Made by a program: the position numbers and the translations under genes. Below are positions 42,661-51,107 of a stretch of 64,000 nt of DNA, in pieces (positions within the stretch are counted from its first letter, which is position 1; each line of letters starts with the position of its first letter). The notes under the pieces are model-generated. The model was not told where the DNA came from and searched no databases. It saw only the letters and a program-made list of their open reading frames with translations. The DNA is from Aedoeadaptatus acetigenes (lineage in GTDB: Bacteria; Bacillota; Clostridia; Tissierellales; Peptoniphilaceae), in NCBI RefSeq assembly GCF_025566985.1, contig NZ_JAOQJD010000002.1:110690-174689 (forward strand), in the 5' to 3' direction.

Positions 42661-43840
42661 TTGCTTTTTTCTTTTGGAACTTTTGAAAACCGAGCATAAG
42701 GGCGAGGCCCACGATGTTCAGCGCCGCCGCCATGAAGAACGCGGGGCCGTAGTCCCCGGCATTGGCCTGCTTCGCCGAGGCGGCGAGGACGGGACCGATA
42801 ACCGCAGCAATGCCCACGGCGGCAAACATATAGCCGTAATTGCTGCCGTTAAAGGTGGCACCCCAGTTTTCCACGGTAATCCCCGGGAAAATACCGAGGA
42901 AGCCGCCGTAGCACAGGGCGATGAGCACGATGCCCGCCACGGAGATCACCGGCGAAAGATTTAAATACATAAGCACCATGCCCACAGTGGACACGGCAAA
43001 CATCATACTCACCACCGGGTAGCGACCGAAGCGGTCGGACATGGAGCCCCAAAAAATGCGGCCCAAGGTGTTGGAAAGGCTCACGATGGAAACCACCGCC
43101 GTAGCCATGGCTAAGGGATAGCCGATGTGTTCTTGAGAGATGGGCGAGGCGTGACCGATGATCATCATGCCGCTAATGCCGCCGATGGCATAAATTACCC
43201 ACAAAATCCAGAAGCGGCCCATGCGAAGCATTTCCGAGGGGCGCTTGTCGCCTTCGGGAATCGCCCCTTGCGCCTGCTTCTCTTTCGGTCCCACCAAAAG
43301 AAGGGACGCGGCGCAAATAATAATTAAAATGGCAATGCCCAAGTAGCGGAACGCGTGCAGCACGCCGAAGGAGCGAATCAACGCCGCCGCGATGGGCGCA
43401 AATACCACGGCACCGGAGCCGAAGCCCGCCGCATTCAGCCCGCTGGCGAGGCCCCGTTTGTCGGGAAACAAGGCCACCGTCGTCGCCGTGGTGCAGCCGT
43501 AGGCCATGCCGATTCCCGCCCCGGCCACCAAGCCGTAAGACAGGTAGAGCCAGCCCAAACTCGTCGTAAACGAAGTCAAAATAAAACCTAAACCATACAA
43601 CAAACCGCCGACGAAGGTAATCCGCCGCGGCCCCTTTTTATCCTGCAGCGGCCCGAATAAAATCATGCCGATCGGGCCCATGCCGAAAGAAATACTGAAA
43701 GCGATCGTCGCCTGCGCCGGCGTGAAACCAAACATCTCCACCAAAGGCCCTTGGAACACGCTCCACGCGTAACCGGCCCCGAGACACAAATTGATTACCA
43801 CGCAGGCGGCAAGCACCAACCAACGATTGTGCGTCTTCAT
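42653..43840 (-). CDS. MFS transporter, OFA (oxalate/formate antiporter) family
   Basis: This 395-aa, twelve-helix transporter starts at MKTHNRWLVLAACVVINLCLGAGYAWSVFQGPLVEMFG, the characteristic OFA N-terminus, with AGAGAGGAAG upstream. The MFS loop motif is seen as GPLQDKKGPRRITFVGG. A second half-repeat includes GSMSDRFGRYPVVSMMF. OFA proteins exchange small carboxylates, and the substrate here is unknown. An upstream extension to 43915 lacks a ribosome-binding site and was rejected. Confidence 0.9.
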   Translation of the reverse strand: MKTHNRWLVLAACVVINLCLGAGYAWSVFQGPLVEMFGFTPAQATIAFSISFGMGPIGMILFGPLQDKKGPRRITFVGGLLYGLGFILTSFTTSLGWLYLSYGLVAGAGIGMAYGCTTATTVALFPDKRGLASGLNAAGFGSGAVVFAPIAAALIRSFGVLHAFRYLGIAILIIICAASLLLVGPKEKQAQGAIPEGDKRPSEMLRMGRFWILWVIYAIGGISGMMIIGHASPISQEHIGYPLAMATAVVSIVSLSNTLGRIFWGSMSDRFGRYPVVSMMFAVSTVGMVLMYLNLSPVISVAGIVLIALCYGGFLGIFPGITVENWGATFNGSNYGYMFAAVGIAAVIGPVLAASAKQANAGDYGPAFFMAAALNIVGLALMLGFQKFQKKKASE

Positions 43841-43949
43841 AGTCACTTCCTCTCTATGCTTGTTAAAAAAATGTGTAGTCCTCGATAGTCTAATATATTT
43901 TCTCGCGAAAGGCAAGAAAAATTAAAGGCGAGCGACGGAAAAACGACAC

Positions 43950-43973
43950 AAAAAAACGAGCCCGAAAGCTCGC
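43950..43973 (-). terminator. Intrinsic terminator after VOC-family gene
   Basis: On the minus strand, CGAGC pairs with GCTCG around TTTCGG-type loop bases, followed by TTTTTTT. It lies 10 nt beyond the gene end. Confidence 0.8.
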
Positions 43974-43982
43974 TTCATCCGC

Positions 43983-44435
43983 CTAAAGAGGCTGCATCAT
44001 CTCTAAAATAATCCCATCGGGATCTTTAAAATAAAAGGCTTTGCTTTTGCCGAAGCCTTGGTCGGTAAAATCGAATGCCACCGGAGGCGACAAACAATCC
44101 ACACCCTTTGCAAGAAGCCTTTCGTAAACGGCGTCAATGGCATCGGTATAAAAGCACAGCTCCGAAATCGAAGGCGCAAACAAATCCGGCTCCCCCTTCA
44201 CCGAAGCTTCGCCGACAAACTGAATCAGCTCCACCGGCGGCGCTTCCACATGCCGGGAACCGTTTAAATAGGCCAGCCGCACCTTGCAATTTTTCTTTTG
44301 AAACAACGCATCGGTTCCAGCCCCGGTCATGACCATTTCCCCCTGAAACTCAAGCCCGAGAACATCTCGATAAAAAGCAACGGATCGATCCAAATCAGAT
44401 ACCGTGAGGCCCACGTGATAAATTCTTCCGATCAT
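43983..44435 (-). CDS. VOC-family (glyoxalase-fold) protein
   Basis: This 150-aa protein starts at MIGRIYHVGLTVSDLDRSVAFYRDVLGLEF, a typical first beta-alpha-beta module with a metal-binding His. It ends in KAFYFKDPDGIILEMMQPL with the second-module Glu. Members include lactoylglutathione lyases, dioxygenases and fosfomycin-resistance enzymes, and no subfamily is certain. AGAAGGGAAGA precedes the ATG. The start at 44462 is a possible but less supported alternative. Confidence 0.87.
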   Translation of the reverse strand: MIGRIYHVGLTVSDLDRSVAFYRDVLGLEFQGEMVMTGAGTDALFQKKNCKVRLAYLNGSRHVEAPPVELIQFVGEASVKGEPDLFAPSISELCFYTDAIDAVYERLLAKGVDCLSPPVAFDFTDQGFGKSKAFYFKDPDGIILEMMQPL

Positions 44436-44657
44436 CAAATCTTCCCTTCTATCCCCTTTCAAAAGGCAAATGCCCCAGGATTCTATTGGTTGTGTTTCTT
44501 GTAACTATACCATAATCGAAACCACAAGAAGAGGCCTGTGGAAGAAAAGCGACGTCGCGATTGTAAGGGATGGTTTCGGTCCCATTCAAAACGACCGGCC
44601 TAAAACACTGCCGACATATTAAACGCCATGGACCGCCTTTTCTTTCAACCGAAAAGT

Positions 44658-45380
44658 TTATTTCATCCCATTGCCTTCCTTTACATGGATTTTATAGATG
44701 GTTTCAAGATGGATGGGCACAGAGCTTTCCGGTTCCGCATTTTTTATTTCGCCGCCGAAATAAACCTCCACCGCCTTCCCCTCAAGGCCTTCCGTGCTGA
44801 CAAATCCGTCCTTCGCGTGATCCAAATTTTCAATCGACAGGACGATGGGTTTTGTCATTCGCTCCTTAAAATAAAACCCATCGTCCACATCCGTCACCTC
44901 GACGAGAAGGGAGTCTTCCTCCGCCTTGATGACCTTCGCCGTAAAATGGGCGACCCATTTCGGAATCCCATCGCCGTCGTTCTTGAGGTCCAAATCCTTA
45001 AATAAAATCCACCGATTATTCCGGCGAACATTCATATAGCCCTTTTCCCAAAATTGATAGCCGTAGCCTGTGCCGAAATTCGATTCATCGTCATTTACGG
45101 GCATCTTCCTTCCGTCCACGGCGGTTTTTATTTCGCCATCTGTCGTGGTGCAGGTTGCCATGGCATTTTCATAGCCCGTGTCCACGTAAACGACCCCCGC
45201 CACCTTGACCATGGGCGGATAATTGTGTTCCGCCCTTTCCTTATGCCCCGACGCCCTTTCCCTAGCATGGGCTGAGGCACTTTGCTTATCTGCATTGATG
45301 GTTTCATTTGCACCGGCCTTCGCGCAAGCGACCGATAAAACTGCGACAATGGCCATGCTAAGGAAAAGAAATCGTTTCAT
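44658..45380 (-). CDS. Putative lipoprotein of unknown function
   Basis: This 240-aa exported protein starts at MKRFLFLSMAIVAVLSVACAKAG, with a lipobox ending in Cys20 or so. A charged Ala/His/Glu-rich linker follows, then a globular domain with WVAHFTAKVIKAEEDSLLVEVTDVDDG and a C-terminal block VYFGGEIKNAEPESSVPIHLETIYKIHV. This is somewhat like DUF3221-type OB-fold lipoproteins, but that link is weak. GGGAGG lies 8 nt upstream. It stands alone between the VOC gene and the CRISPR remnants. The 222-nt gap 44436-44657 shows no feature I can support. Confidence 0.65.
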   Translation of the reverse strand: MKRFLFLSMAIVAVLSVACAKAGANETINADKQSASAHARERASGHKERAEHNYPPMVKVAGVVYVDTGYENAMATCTTTDGEIKTAVDGRKMPVNDDESNFGTGYGYQFWEKGYMNVRRNNRWILFKDLDLKNDGDGIPKWVAHFTAKVIKAEEDSLLVEVTDVDDGFYFKERMTKPIVLSIENLDHAKDGFVSTEGLEGKAVEVYFGGEIKNAEPESSVPIHLETIYKIHVKEGNGMK

Positions 45381-45455
45381 GTGAGCCTCCCGGTTCCTGT
45401 TCAATTCTGTTCGCGTGGAGATGGGTGTTTTTTACTTGAGATAATGTAAATTTGT

Positions 45456-45621
45456 ATTTCAATCCACATGGTTGCGGGGAGTGCGACTAGACATGGACGA
45501 CGAAAAAGTATTAGACGACGTAATTTCAATCCACGCACCCACAAGGGGTGCGACTATATCAGCGTTGTGTTTATATCGCTATGACGTGCATTTCAATCCA
45601 CGCACCCGCGTGGGGTGCGAC
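45456..45621 (-). CRISPR. Degenerate end of the type I-C array (three repeats)
   Basis: Three 32-nt repeats at 45456-45487, 45523-45554 and 45590-45621 are separated by 35-nt spacers. They share ATTTCAATCCAC and GTGCGAC with the main array but become more divergent leftwards: the leftmost has ATGGTTGCGGGGA in the stem region. Decay at the end far from the leader is normal for old repeats. Orientation is the same as the main array at 51108-52944. Confidence 0.92.
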
Positions 45622-45636
45622 TAAGATAGCCCTTTA

Positions 45637-45852
45637 TTAAATCACTAACAACTCTTCAAATCCCTTCTTTATATTAAATTCTTCAATATACGTTTCAACA
45701 CCTTCTTTAAATGATTCTTCTAACTCTTTTTTTGTGTTACCGCAAAAATCAATTACAGGTTCAATCCCTAGAATGTTCCCATAAAATTCTTGCTTATCTT
45801 CATAAAATTGGTATTCGCCGATAAAATTCTTGTGAACGATATAATTAACCAT
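45637..45852 (-). CDS. HicB-like small protein within the CRISPR region
   Basis: This 71-aa protein has the partial RNase H-like pattern of HicB antitoxins (EFYGNILGIEPVIDFCGNTKKELEESFKEGVETYIEEF). It lacks the C-terminal DNA-binding domain seen in full HicB proteins, and no HicA toxin gene is adjacent. CAAGGAGGT lies 8 nt upstream of the ATG, so it is probably translated. It occupies the space between two CRISPR repeats (45621 and 45934) and is AT-rich compared with its neighbours, suggesting later insertion. Confidence 0.65.
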   Translation of the reverse strand: MVNYIVHKNFIGEYQFYEDKQEFYGNILGIEPVIDFCGNTKKELEESFKEGVETYIEEFNIKKGFEELLVI

Positions 45853-45933
45853 TTTATACCTCCTTGTAACCCAACATAACCAACATATTTTTTATAGATG
45901 TTGCACGCCCGATTCCTACCGAGCTCTTTCTAT

Positions 45934-45965
45934 ATTTCAATCCACGCACCCGCGAGGGGTGCGAC
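45934..45965 (-). CRISPR. Isolated perfect type I-C repeat
   Basis: One 32-nt repeat is identical to those of the main array. It is followed by about 35 nt that could be a remaining spacer and then by unrelated DNA. It lies between the HicB-like gene and the excisionase-like gene. It shows that the array was once continuous across this region. Confidence 0.92.
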
Positions 45966-46231
45966 CTTCGGGAAGACCGACTACCGCCCCGGAGTATGGC
46001 TTACCACCTCTTGCGGCTACCGACTACATAACTTCTCATGCAAGAAAACCATTGATTTTATGGGCTTTTTCGGTCGTTGTGCTTGATATGGCACAACATA
46101 CCATGCACCGATTTTTCCCCCATTATGTAATGTCCAATTAGCAAATTCTTAGCAAGAATGTATCGCTCAAACCATACCCAATGTAGCGTAGGAACGCTCA
46201 TCTGTTGGCGGTTTACCAAATAGAAGACCTT

Positions 46232-46411
46232 ATGTCAAATTGTGAAAACAGAACCTATACCGTCGAAGATATTGCCAAAATGCTGAACATCGGCAGAACA
46301 TCGGCCTACAACCTTACGAAAGAGGGGCATTTCAAAACTGTCCGCATAGGCAATACAATCAGGATTTCAAAGAAGTCCTTTGATGAATGGTTAGATAAAT
46401 TAGATATATAA
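46232..46411 (+). CDS. Excisionase/HTH_17-type DNA-binding protein
   Basis: This 59-aa protein contains YTVEDIAKMLNIGRTSAYNLTKEGHFKTVRIGNTIRISKKSFDEWL. This is a MerR-like winged helix typical of excisionases and small regulators on integrative elements. A TTG at 46205 would extend it by 9 residues. No integrase is nearby, so this looks like a remnant of a mobile element. A terminator follows 18 nt later. The 46001-46200 stretch upstream contains an inverted repeat, GTTGTGC and GCACAAC at 46076-46097, of unknown role. Confidence 0.75.
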   Translation: MSNCENRTYTVEDIAKMLNIGRTSAYNLTKEGHFKTVRIGNTIRISKKSFDEWLDKLDI

Positions 46412-46428
46412 CAGAATACAGACCCTCT

Positions 46429-46461
46429 ACGCCATAGGCTATTAAATTCCTATGGCGTTTT
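46429..46461. terminator. Terminator hairpin, copy 1 of a 33-nt direct repeat
   Basis: ACGCCATAGG and CCTATGGCGT form a perfect 10-bp stem around CTATTAAATT, followed by TTT. The identical 33-nt sequence recurs at 49967-49999, so the pair brackets the ATPase-protease genes. Confidence 0.85.
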
Positions 46462-46581
46462 ATCTTTCATTATTTCTGTGTTCCATTTTTAATATATTTT
46501 TTGTTTTGGAACATTTTGATTGAATTCGCATTGAATTTGCAGTATAATTCATCTGTACCAAAATAGCATTTATGAGGTGAA

Positions 46582-47691
46582 ATGATGAACAGTGATGAAT
46601 TAGTACCAAAACTAGTACGGGCATGTTTAGATAATGACCGAAGATTAGTTGAAGAAATTTCCACTATGTTGGTTAAGTTATATAAAAAAAAGCAACCCCA
46701 TATTGCTCAGGAAATTTCTCAATCTTTAACTTACTCCCGAAATGGCGCTTCTGCTATAAGATCTGTCGATGTACAACCAGTTCCAATCGATAGAGAAACT
46801 CGCTTTACTCTTTGCAAAGCAGAAGAACCTTTAGAAATTGACCCTCCGATATTATCAACGGAAACCATGGAGGAACTAAACAATTTCATACTCGAAAGAA
46901 CAGAAATCGAGAAACTGCTTATTGAAGACATTACTCCACCCAATAGTTTACTTTTTATTGGCGAGCCGGGCGTAGGAAAAACTTATTCTGCAAAATGGCT
47001 TTCTTACAAATTAAATTTACCCTTAATAACAATGGACTTAGCTACTTCTATTTCAAGTTATCTTGGTCGCTCAGGTCAAAATATTAAACATATTTTTGAT
47101 TATGCAAAGTCGTTTCCATCAATTTTACTTTTAGATGAGATTGACGCAATTGCGAAACGCAGAGATGACGCTTCAGATTTAGGGGAATTAAAACGATTAG
47201 TTAATGTCTTACTAAAAGAATTAGAAACATGGCCAAGTCAAAGCATAATTATTGCAGCAACCAACCATCCCGATTTATTAGACAAAGCTATATGGAGACG
47301 TTTTGATCGAACAATCACATTTAAAACTCCAGAAATAGGTGAGCGCAAACTATTATTACAAAGATACTTAGGCAAATATTATGATATGCTATCGCCCAAA
47401 TCCCTTTCTTTTGCACTACAACAAACTGCCCATATTAGTGCTGCTGATATTGGCAAACTATGTACACACGTTAAAAGAAAAATTGTTTTAGCTGGGAGTA
47501 ATTCAGATTTAATTGTTTTTGAAGAATTTTGTTTGAATTCTTACGACAGCAAATTGCAAAAGATAGAACTTTGCAACTTGCTTCGAGAGGTTGATCCTTC
47601 TTTAAGCATACGCGATATATCAAAAATAACAAAGATTCCAGCAACATCTGTAAGTCGTTATTTGCAGAACGGAGGTGCATCAAATGAGTAA
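46582..47691 (+). CDS. AAA+ ATPase, IetA-like
   Basis: This 369-aa ATPase has an N-terminal helical part (1-100) and an AAA+ core. The core has Walker A GEPGVGKT (about 128-135), Walker B ILLLDEIDAI (about 183-192), sensor 1 IIAATNHPD and the arginine-finger region WRRFDR. The last 30 residues (RDISKITKIPATSVSRYLQNG) look like an HTH. The GAGGTG ribosome-binding site is clear. It overlaps the start of the subtilisin gene by 8 nt. This ATPase-subtilisin pair matches the published IetAS antiphage module, and the assignment is from gene content. The gene is strongly AT-rich. Confidence 0.82.
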   Translation: MMNSDELVPKLVRACLDNDRRLVEEISTMLVKLYKKKQPHIAQEISQSLTYSRNGASAIRSVDVQPVPIDRETRFTLCKAEEPLEIDPPILSTETMEELNNFILERTEIEKLLIEDITPPNSLLFIGEPGVGKTYSAKWLSYKLNLPLITMDLATSISSYLGRSGQNIKHIFDYAKSFPSILLLDEIDAIAKRRDDASDLGELKRLVNVLLKELETWPSQSIIIAATNHPDLLDKAIWRRFDRTITFKTPEIGERKLLLQRYLGKYYDMLSPKSLSFALQQTAHISAADIGKLCTHVKRKIVLAGSNSDLIVFEEFCLNSYDSKLQKIELCNLLREVDPSLSIRDISKITKIPATSVSRYLQNGGASNE

Positions 47692-49954
47692 CAAACATCC
47701 AATTTTAGGACGCGGAGAACTATATGTAAAAGATATTGAAAAGCGTTACTATGGAGGACCGCAAAAACTCCCCCATACTTATCACGAAAATAAGCTAGCT
47801 TTAATCAAGGATATTACTTCTATTCAAGAAGAAGTCCAAAGAAATGACGAGATTTTTTTACAAGAAAAAGTCGTCTGTATCCGTATGGAACCTAAATTTG
47901 AAGCTAAATCTTATTCACCTGATATGCTTTTATCGGTGGATGGTATTACTCCTATTGGAGGACGTAAATATGTAATTTCAAAGTCTGAAGAAGGACTGGT
48001 TAAATCGAAATTATATTTTGCAAAAACCAGTGATCGGGGATTAGAAAACCTAAAATACATATTGGAGTCTGGTCAAAAAGATAACACTGTTACCTGGCAA
48101 AATCAAATTTCAACTATTCGAACAATTGATTTGCTCGACTCTACAGAAAAAATTTCAGGTTTCTCAGGTACTTGGGATAGCGGATTAGTTGAAATTGTTT
48201 TACATCCATTTATATGGAATGACGATTTTGCTATGCAACAATTCTTAACCCTTTTAGATTTAGAAGCAGATAAATACAAAATATCTGGTTATGAAAATGG
48301 TCCTTTATTTTGTGCAGCCGTATGTAATCACGAAACATTAGAACGATTGGCAAAGTTTAACCCATTAAGAACCATTCATCCTTTAGGGGAACTCAACATA
48401 CCAAATATGCGTGGCAGCTCTTTTTTTGACGCACCAGTTCCACCATTATACAAAGGAACTCCTCAAATGCGAATAGGTGTTTTTGATGGTGGTGCTGACT
48501 CGACATTACCTCACTTAAAAGATTTTGTCACCGCACATGAACTGACACCTATCACTGGACATCCAGCACTTATTGCACACGGAACTGCAGTTTGCGGTGC
48601 TGTTTTATATGGGTTGTTAAATTATAAATTATCAACTGAACAGCTTGAAACGCCGATTGTTTCTGTTGACTCATATAGAGTATTGCCACAACAGCAGACT
48701 GGAAATCCTATAGAAGATAGCGGACTGTATCCTGCAATCGATCAAATAGAACAAATCGTGCATAACCATACAGAAACTGCATTATATAATTTATCTTTCG
48801 GTCCTCGAGGTGCAATTGTTGATGATGATATTAGCCGTTTTACCTACGCATTGGATAGGCTTTCCATGCTTCCTCATTATCCACTATTTTGTGTTGCTGT
48901 TGGAAATGATGGGGATTTACCCTATCCTTTTAATAGGATACAAGCACCCGCAGACTTAGTTAATGGTTTAGGAATTGGTGCTTATACATTTGACAGAAAT
49001 GGAGAAAAAGTAAGGGCTAGTTATAGTTGCATTGGCCCTGGACGCGAAGGATGCAAAGTAAAGCCTGATGTCTTGGAATTTGGAGGATCACCAGAAAATC
49101 CAGCTGTTTTAATTAGCACTATACCAAATAAAGCAACTGTAGAATGTGGAACCAGTTTTTCCTCTCCTATTGTTACTGGTAAGCTAGGAAAAATGATGGC
49201 ATTATCTTCTGAAATCTCTCAGCACATGGCTAAAACACTACTTATTCACACAGCAGAAGATTCAGATGAATATAGCATTGAAGAAATAGGATTCGGATTC
49301 TGTGTTGATGATGTTACAAATATCCTAAACTGTGAAGACAATAAAGTTGTTGTTTTATACGAAGGAACTATAGCCCCTAAGCAAAATATACAACTCCCCA
49401 TTCTTCTCCCAGATATAAATGGACTTAAATGTAACGCTAATATAACATGGACTCTTTCAACTTTATCTGAATTAAACCCAAATGATGTTGACTCTTATAC
49501 TTGTAATTGTGTAGAAGATTATTTTTATCCGCATGATAAACATTATAATTATTTCAAAAACACAATACAGGGTAGAAAGCAAAAAGCAGCCTTTGCTGGG
49601 ACTGATGCAGAAAAAGAACTATATGATTTAGGATATAGTCGTTCCGATCTTCCAATCTCCAAACCGCCAAAGCAATTTTTGAGTGAAGATGAACTGCGAT
49701 CACAACATTTGAAATGGGATACTGTAACCAAAAAGACTATTACTATGAGAACGTCTTCTTTGAACAATCCATTTTTCATACTTCATGGAATGAACAGAGA
49801 TATTGCTGGAACTACTCCCATGAAATATTTTGTTGCCATTACAGTAGAGATTCCAAAATATCCTGGAATTTTGTATGACGATATTTTATCTCAATATCGA
49901 AATCTTGTACCAATCAATATAAAATTAGAAAATCAGATTTTCGTCGAATTATAA
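47684..49954 (+). CDS. Subtilisin-like serine protease (S8), IetS-like
   Basis: This 756-aa protein starts at ATG 47684, with GGAGGTG 6 nt upstream. The S8 triad is visible as Asp in RIGVFDGGADS (about 269), His in ALIAHGTAVCGA (about 298) and Ser in ECGTSFSSPIVTGKLG (about 491). The oxyanion Asn is in CVAVGNDGD. There is no signal peptide, so it acts in the cytoplasm. The first ~255 residues and last ~200 are unassigned. It is coupled to the AAA+ ATPase gene, as in IetAS systems where both proteins are needed for phage defence. The trigger and substrate are unknown. Confidence 0.85.
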   Translation: MSNKHPILGRGELYVKDIEKRYYGGPQKLPHTYHENKLALIKDITSIQEEVQRNDEIFLQEKVVCIRMEPKFEAKSYSPDMLLSVDGITPIGGRKYVISKSEEGLVKSKLYFAKTSDRGLENLKYILESGQKDNTVTWQNQISTIRTIDLLDSTEKISGFSGTWDSGLVEIVLHPFIWNDDFAMQQFLTLLDLEADKYKISGYENGPLFCAAVCNHETLERLAKFNPLRTIHPLGELNIPNMRGSSFFDAPVPPLYKGTPQMRIGVFDGGADSTLPHLKDFVTAHELTPITGHPALIAHGTAVCGAVLYGLLNYKLSTEQLETPIVSVDSYRVLPQQQTGNPIEDSGLYPAIDQIEQIVHNHTETALYNLSFGPRGAIVDDDISRFTYALDRLSMLPHYPLFCVAVGNDGDLPYPFNRIQAPADLVNGLGIGAYTFDRNGEKVRASYSCIGPGREGCKVKPDVLEFGGSPENPAVLISTIPNKATVECGTSFSSPIVTGKLGKMMALSSEISQHMAKTLLIHTAEDSDEYSIEEIGFGFCVDDVTNILNCEDNKVVVLYEGTIAPKQNIQLPILLPDINGLKCNANITWTLSTLSELNPNDVDSYTCNCVEDYFYPHDKHYNYFKNTIQGRKQKAAFAGTDAEKELYDLGYSRSDLPISKPPKQFLSEDELRSQHLKWDTVTKKTITMRTSSLNNPFFILHGMNRDIAGTTPMKYFVAITVEIPKYPGILYDDILSQYRNLVPINIKLENQIFVEL

Positions 49955-49966
49955 ACTTTATAAAAA

Positions 49967-49999
49967 ACGCCATAGGCTATTAAATTCCTATGGCGTTTT
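49967..49999. terminator. Terminator hairpin, copy 2 of a 33-nt direct repeat
   Basis: The sequence is identical to 46429-46461: a 10-bp stem of ACGCCATAGG with CCTATGGCGT, then a T-run. It ends the ATPase-protease transcript and lies just before the IS30 element. Confidence 0.88.
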
Positions 50000-50005
50000 T
50001 TTATA

Positions 50006-51092
50006 CCTTGAATTTACAATCTAAGTGCAACAAAAAATGATTCACCGTTTTCTGGTAAAATTATGTCGACAAAAACCAATCAACCAGGAGGAACGATGAA
50101 TCATTATTCTCATTTTACACTAAAAGATCGTGAGTTGCTAAAGCATTATATGGACATCGGCTTAAACCAATCTGAAATAGCTACAAAGTTAGGACGCAAC
50201 AAATCGTCAATTTGCCGTGAGTTAAAGAGAAATTCTTTACAAGGAAGTTACTTGCCTTGCGATGCGCAGGTACTTTATACCACTAGAAGAAAAGAATGTC
50301 GTCCTCGAAAGAAGTTAGACGATGACGTCCTCTTCCTAAAAGTAAAGTCGTTATTTTTAGAGCACCAATGGTCTCCGGAACAGATCGCTGCCCGCTTAAA
50401 ATACGAAGGGAGTGTTTATAGCATTAGCTTCTCCACGATTTATCGAGCCATTTATTCCGGCCTTTTTGACGAACCGAATCTGTCGAGGGGCAATAGAGGA
50501 TGTATTAGAAAATTAAGACATCGCGGAAAAACAAGGCATACAAAATCCTATGAAGAAAGACGCGGTAAAATTCCAATCACCAATCCCATATCCGAACGAC
50601 TGGATGCAACTGAAAAAAGAGAGCGCTTGGGCGACTGGGAGGCGGATACGGTGGCAGGTAAAACCGGCAGGGCATGCCTACTCACATTGACTGACAGGAA
50701 AAGTCGCTACCTTCTTTGCCAGAAAATTCCAAAGAAGACTGCCCAATGTGTTAAGCAGGCTATGATTGAACTGTTGAAGGATGAACCCCTTCAAAGCATT
50801 ACTCCCGATAGAGGAAAAGAATTTTCAAAGCATCCTGAGATATCACAGCAACTGTCTCTAGTTGAATTCTATTTCCCGCTGCCTCGTCATCCATGGCAAC
50901 GAGGGACCAATGAAAATACAAATGGACTATTAAGAGAGTACTTTCCAAAAACAAAAGATATTGACCAATCAGATAGCTACATTGAAGCGAAAATAGAAGA
51001 GATCAATCGTCGACCACGTAAATGTTTAAACTGGAAAACGCCTTATGAGGTTTATCATTCAGTGGAGTTGCACTTGACTTGACAATTCAAGG
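50006..51092 (+). mobile_element. IS30-family insertion sequence
   Basis: The ends are inverted repeats: CCTTGAATTTACAATC and AAGTGCAAC on the left, and the complement CCTTGAATTGTCAAGTC and AAGTGCAAC on the right. One transposase gene fills the element. The right end lies 15 nt before the first repeat of the main CRISPR array, so the IS has landed in the old end of the array. Confidence 0.85.
50096..51082 (+). CDS. IS30-family transposase
   Basis: This 328-aa protein starts at MNHYSHFTLKDRELLKHYMD, with AGGAGG 6 nt upstream. The N-terminal HTH is NQSEIATKLGRNKSSICRELKRN. The DDE domain has LGDWEADTVAG (first Asp), SITPDRGKEF (second Asp) and HPWQRGTNENTNGLLREYFPK (Glu), the IS30 hallmark. 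It appears intact. Confidence 0.95.
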   Translation: MNHYSHFTLKDRELLKHYMDIGLNQSEIATKLGRNKSSICRELKRNSLQGSYLPCDAQVLYTTRRKECRPRKKLDDDVLFLKVKSLFLEHQWSPEQIAARLKYEGSVYSISFSTIYRAIYSGLFDEPNLSRGNRGCIRKLRHRGKTRHTKSYEERRGKIPITNPISERLDATEKRERLGDWEADTVAGKTGRACLLTLTDRKSRYLLCQKIPKKTAQCVKQAMIELLKDEPLQSITPDRGKEFSKHPEISQQLSLVEFYFPLPRHPWQRGTNENTNGLLREYFPKTKDIDQSDSYIEAKIEEINRRPRKCLNWKTPYEVYHSVELHLT

Positions 51093-51107
51093 CGCAAAAA
51101 AGGGATC

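Noticed and set aside
45637..45852. Calling the HicB-like gene part of a functional toxin-antitoxin pair
   Set aside because: No HicA-like gene lies on either side, and the protein lacks the C-terminal DNA-binding domain.
46001..46200. An integrase gene or clear attachment site next to the excisionase-like gene
   Set aside because: No integrase frame is present. Only a short inverted repeat is visible, which is not enough to define an attachment site.
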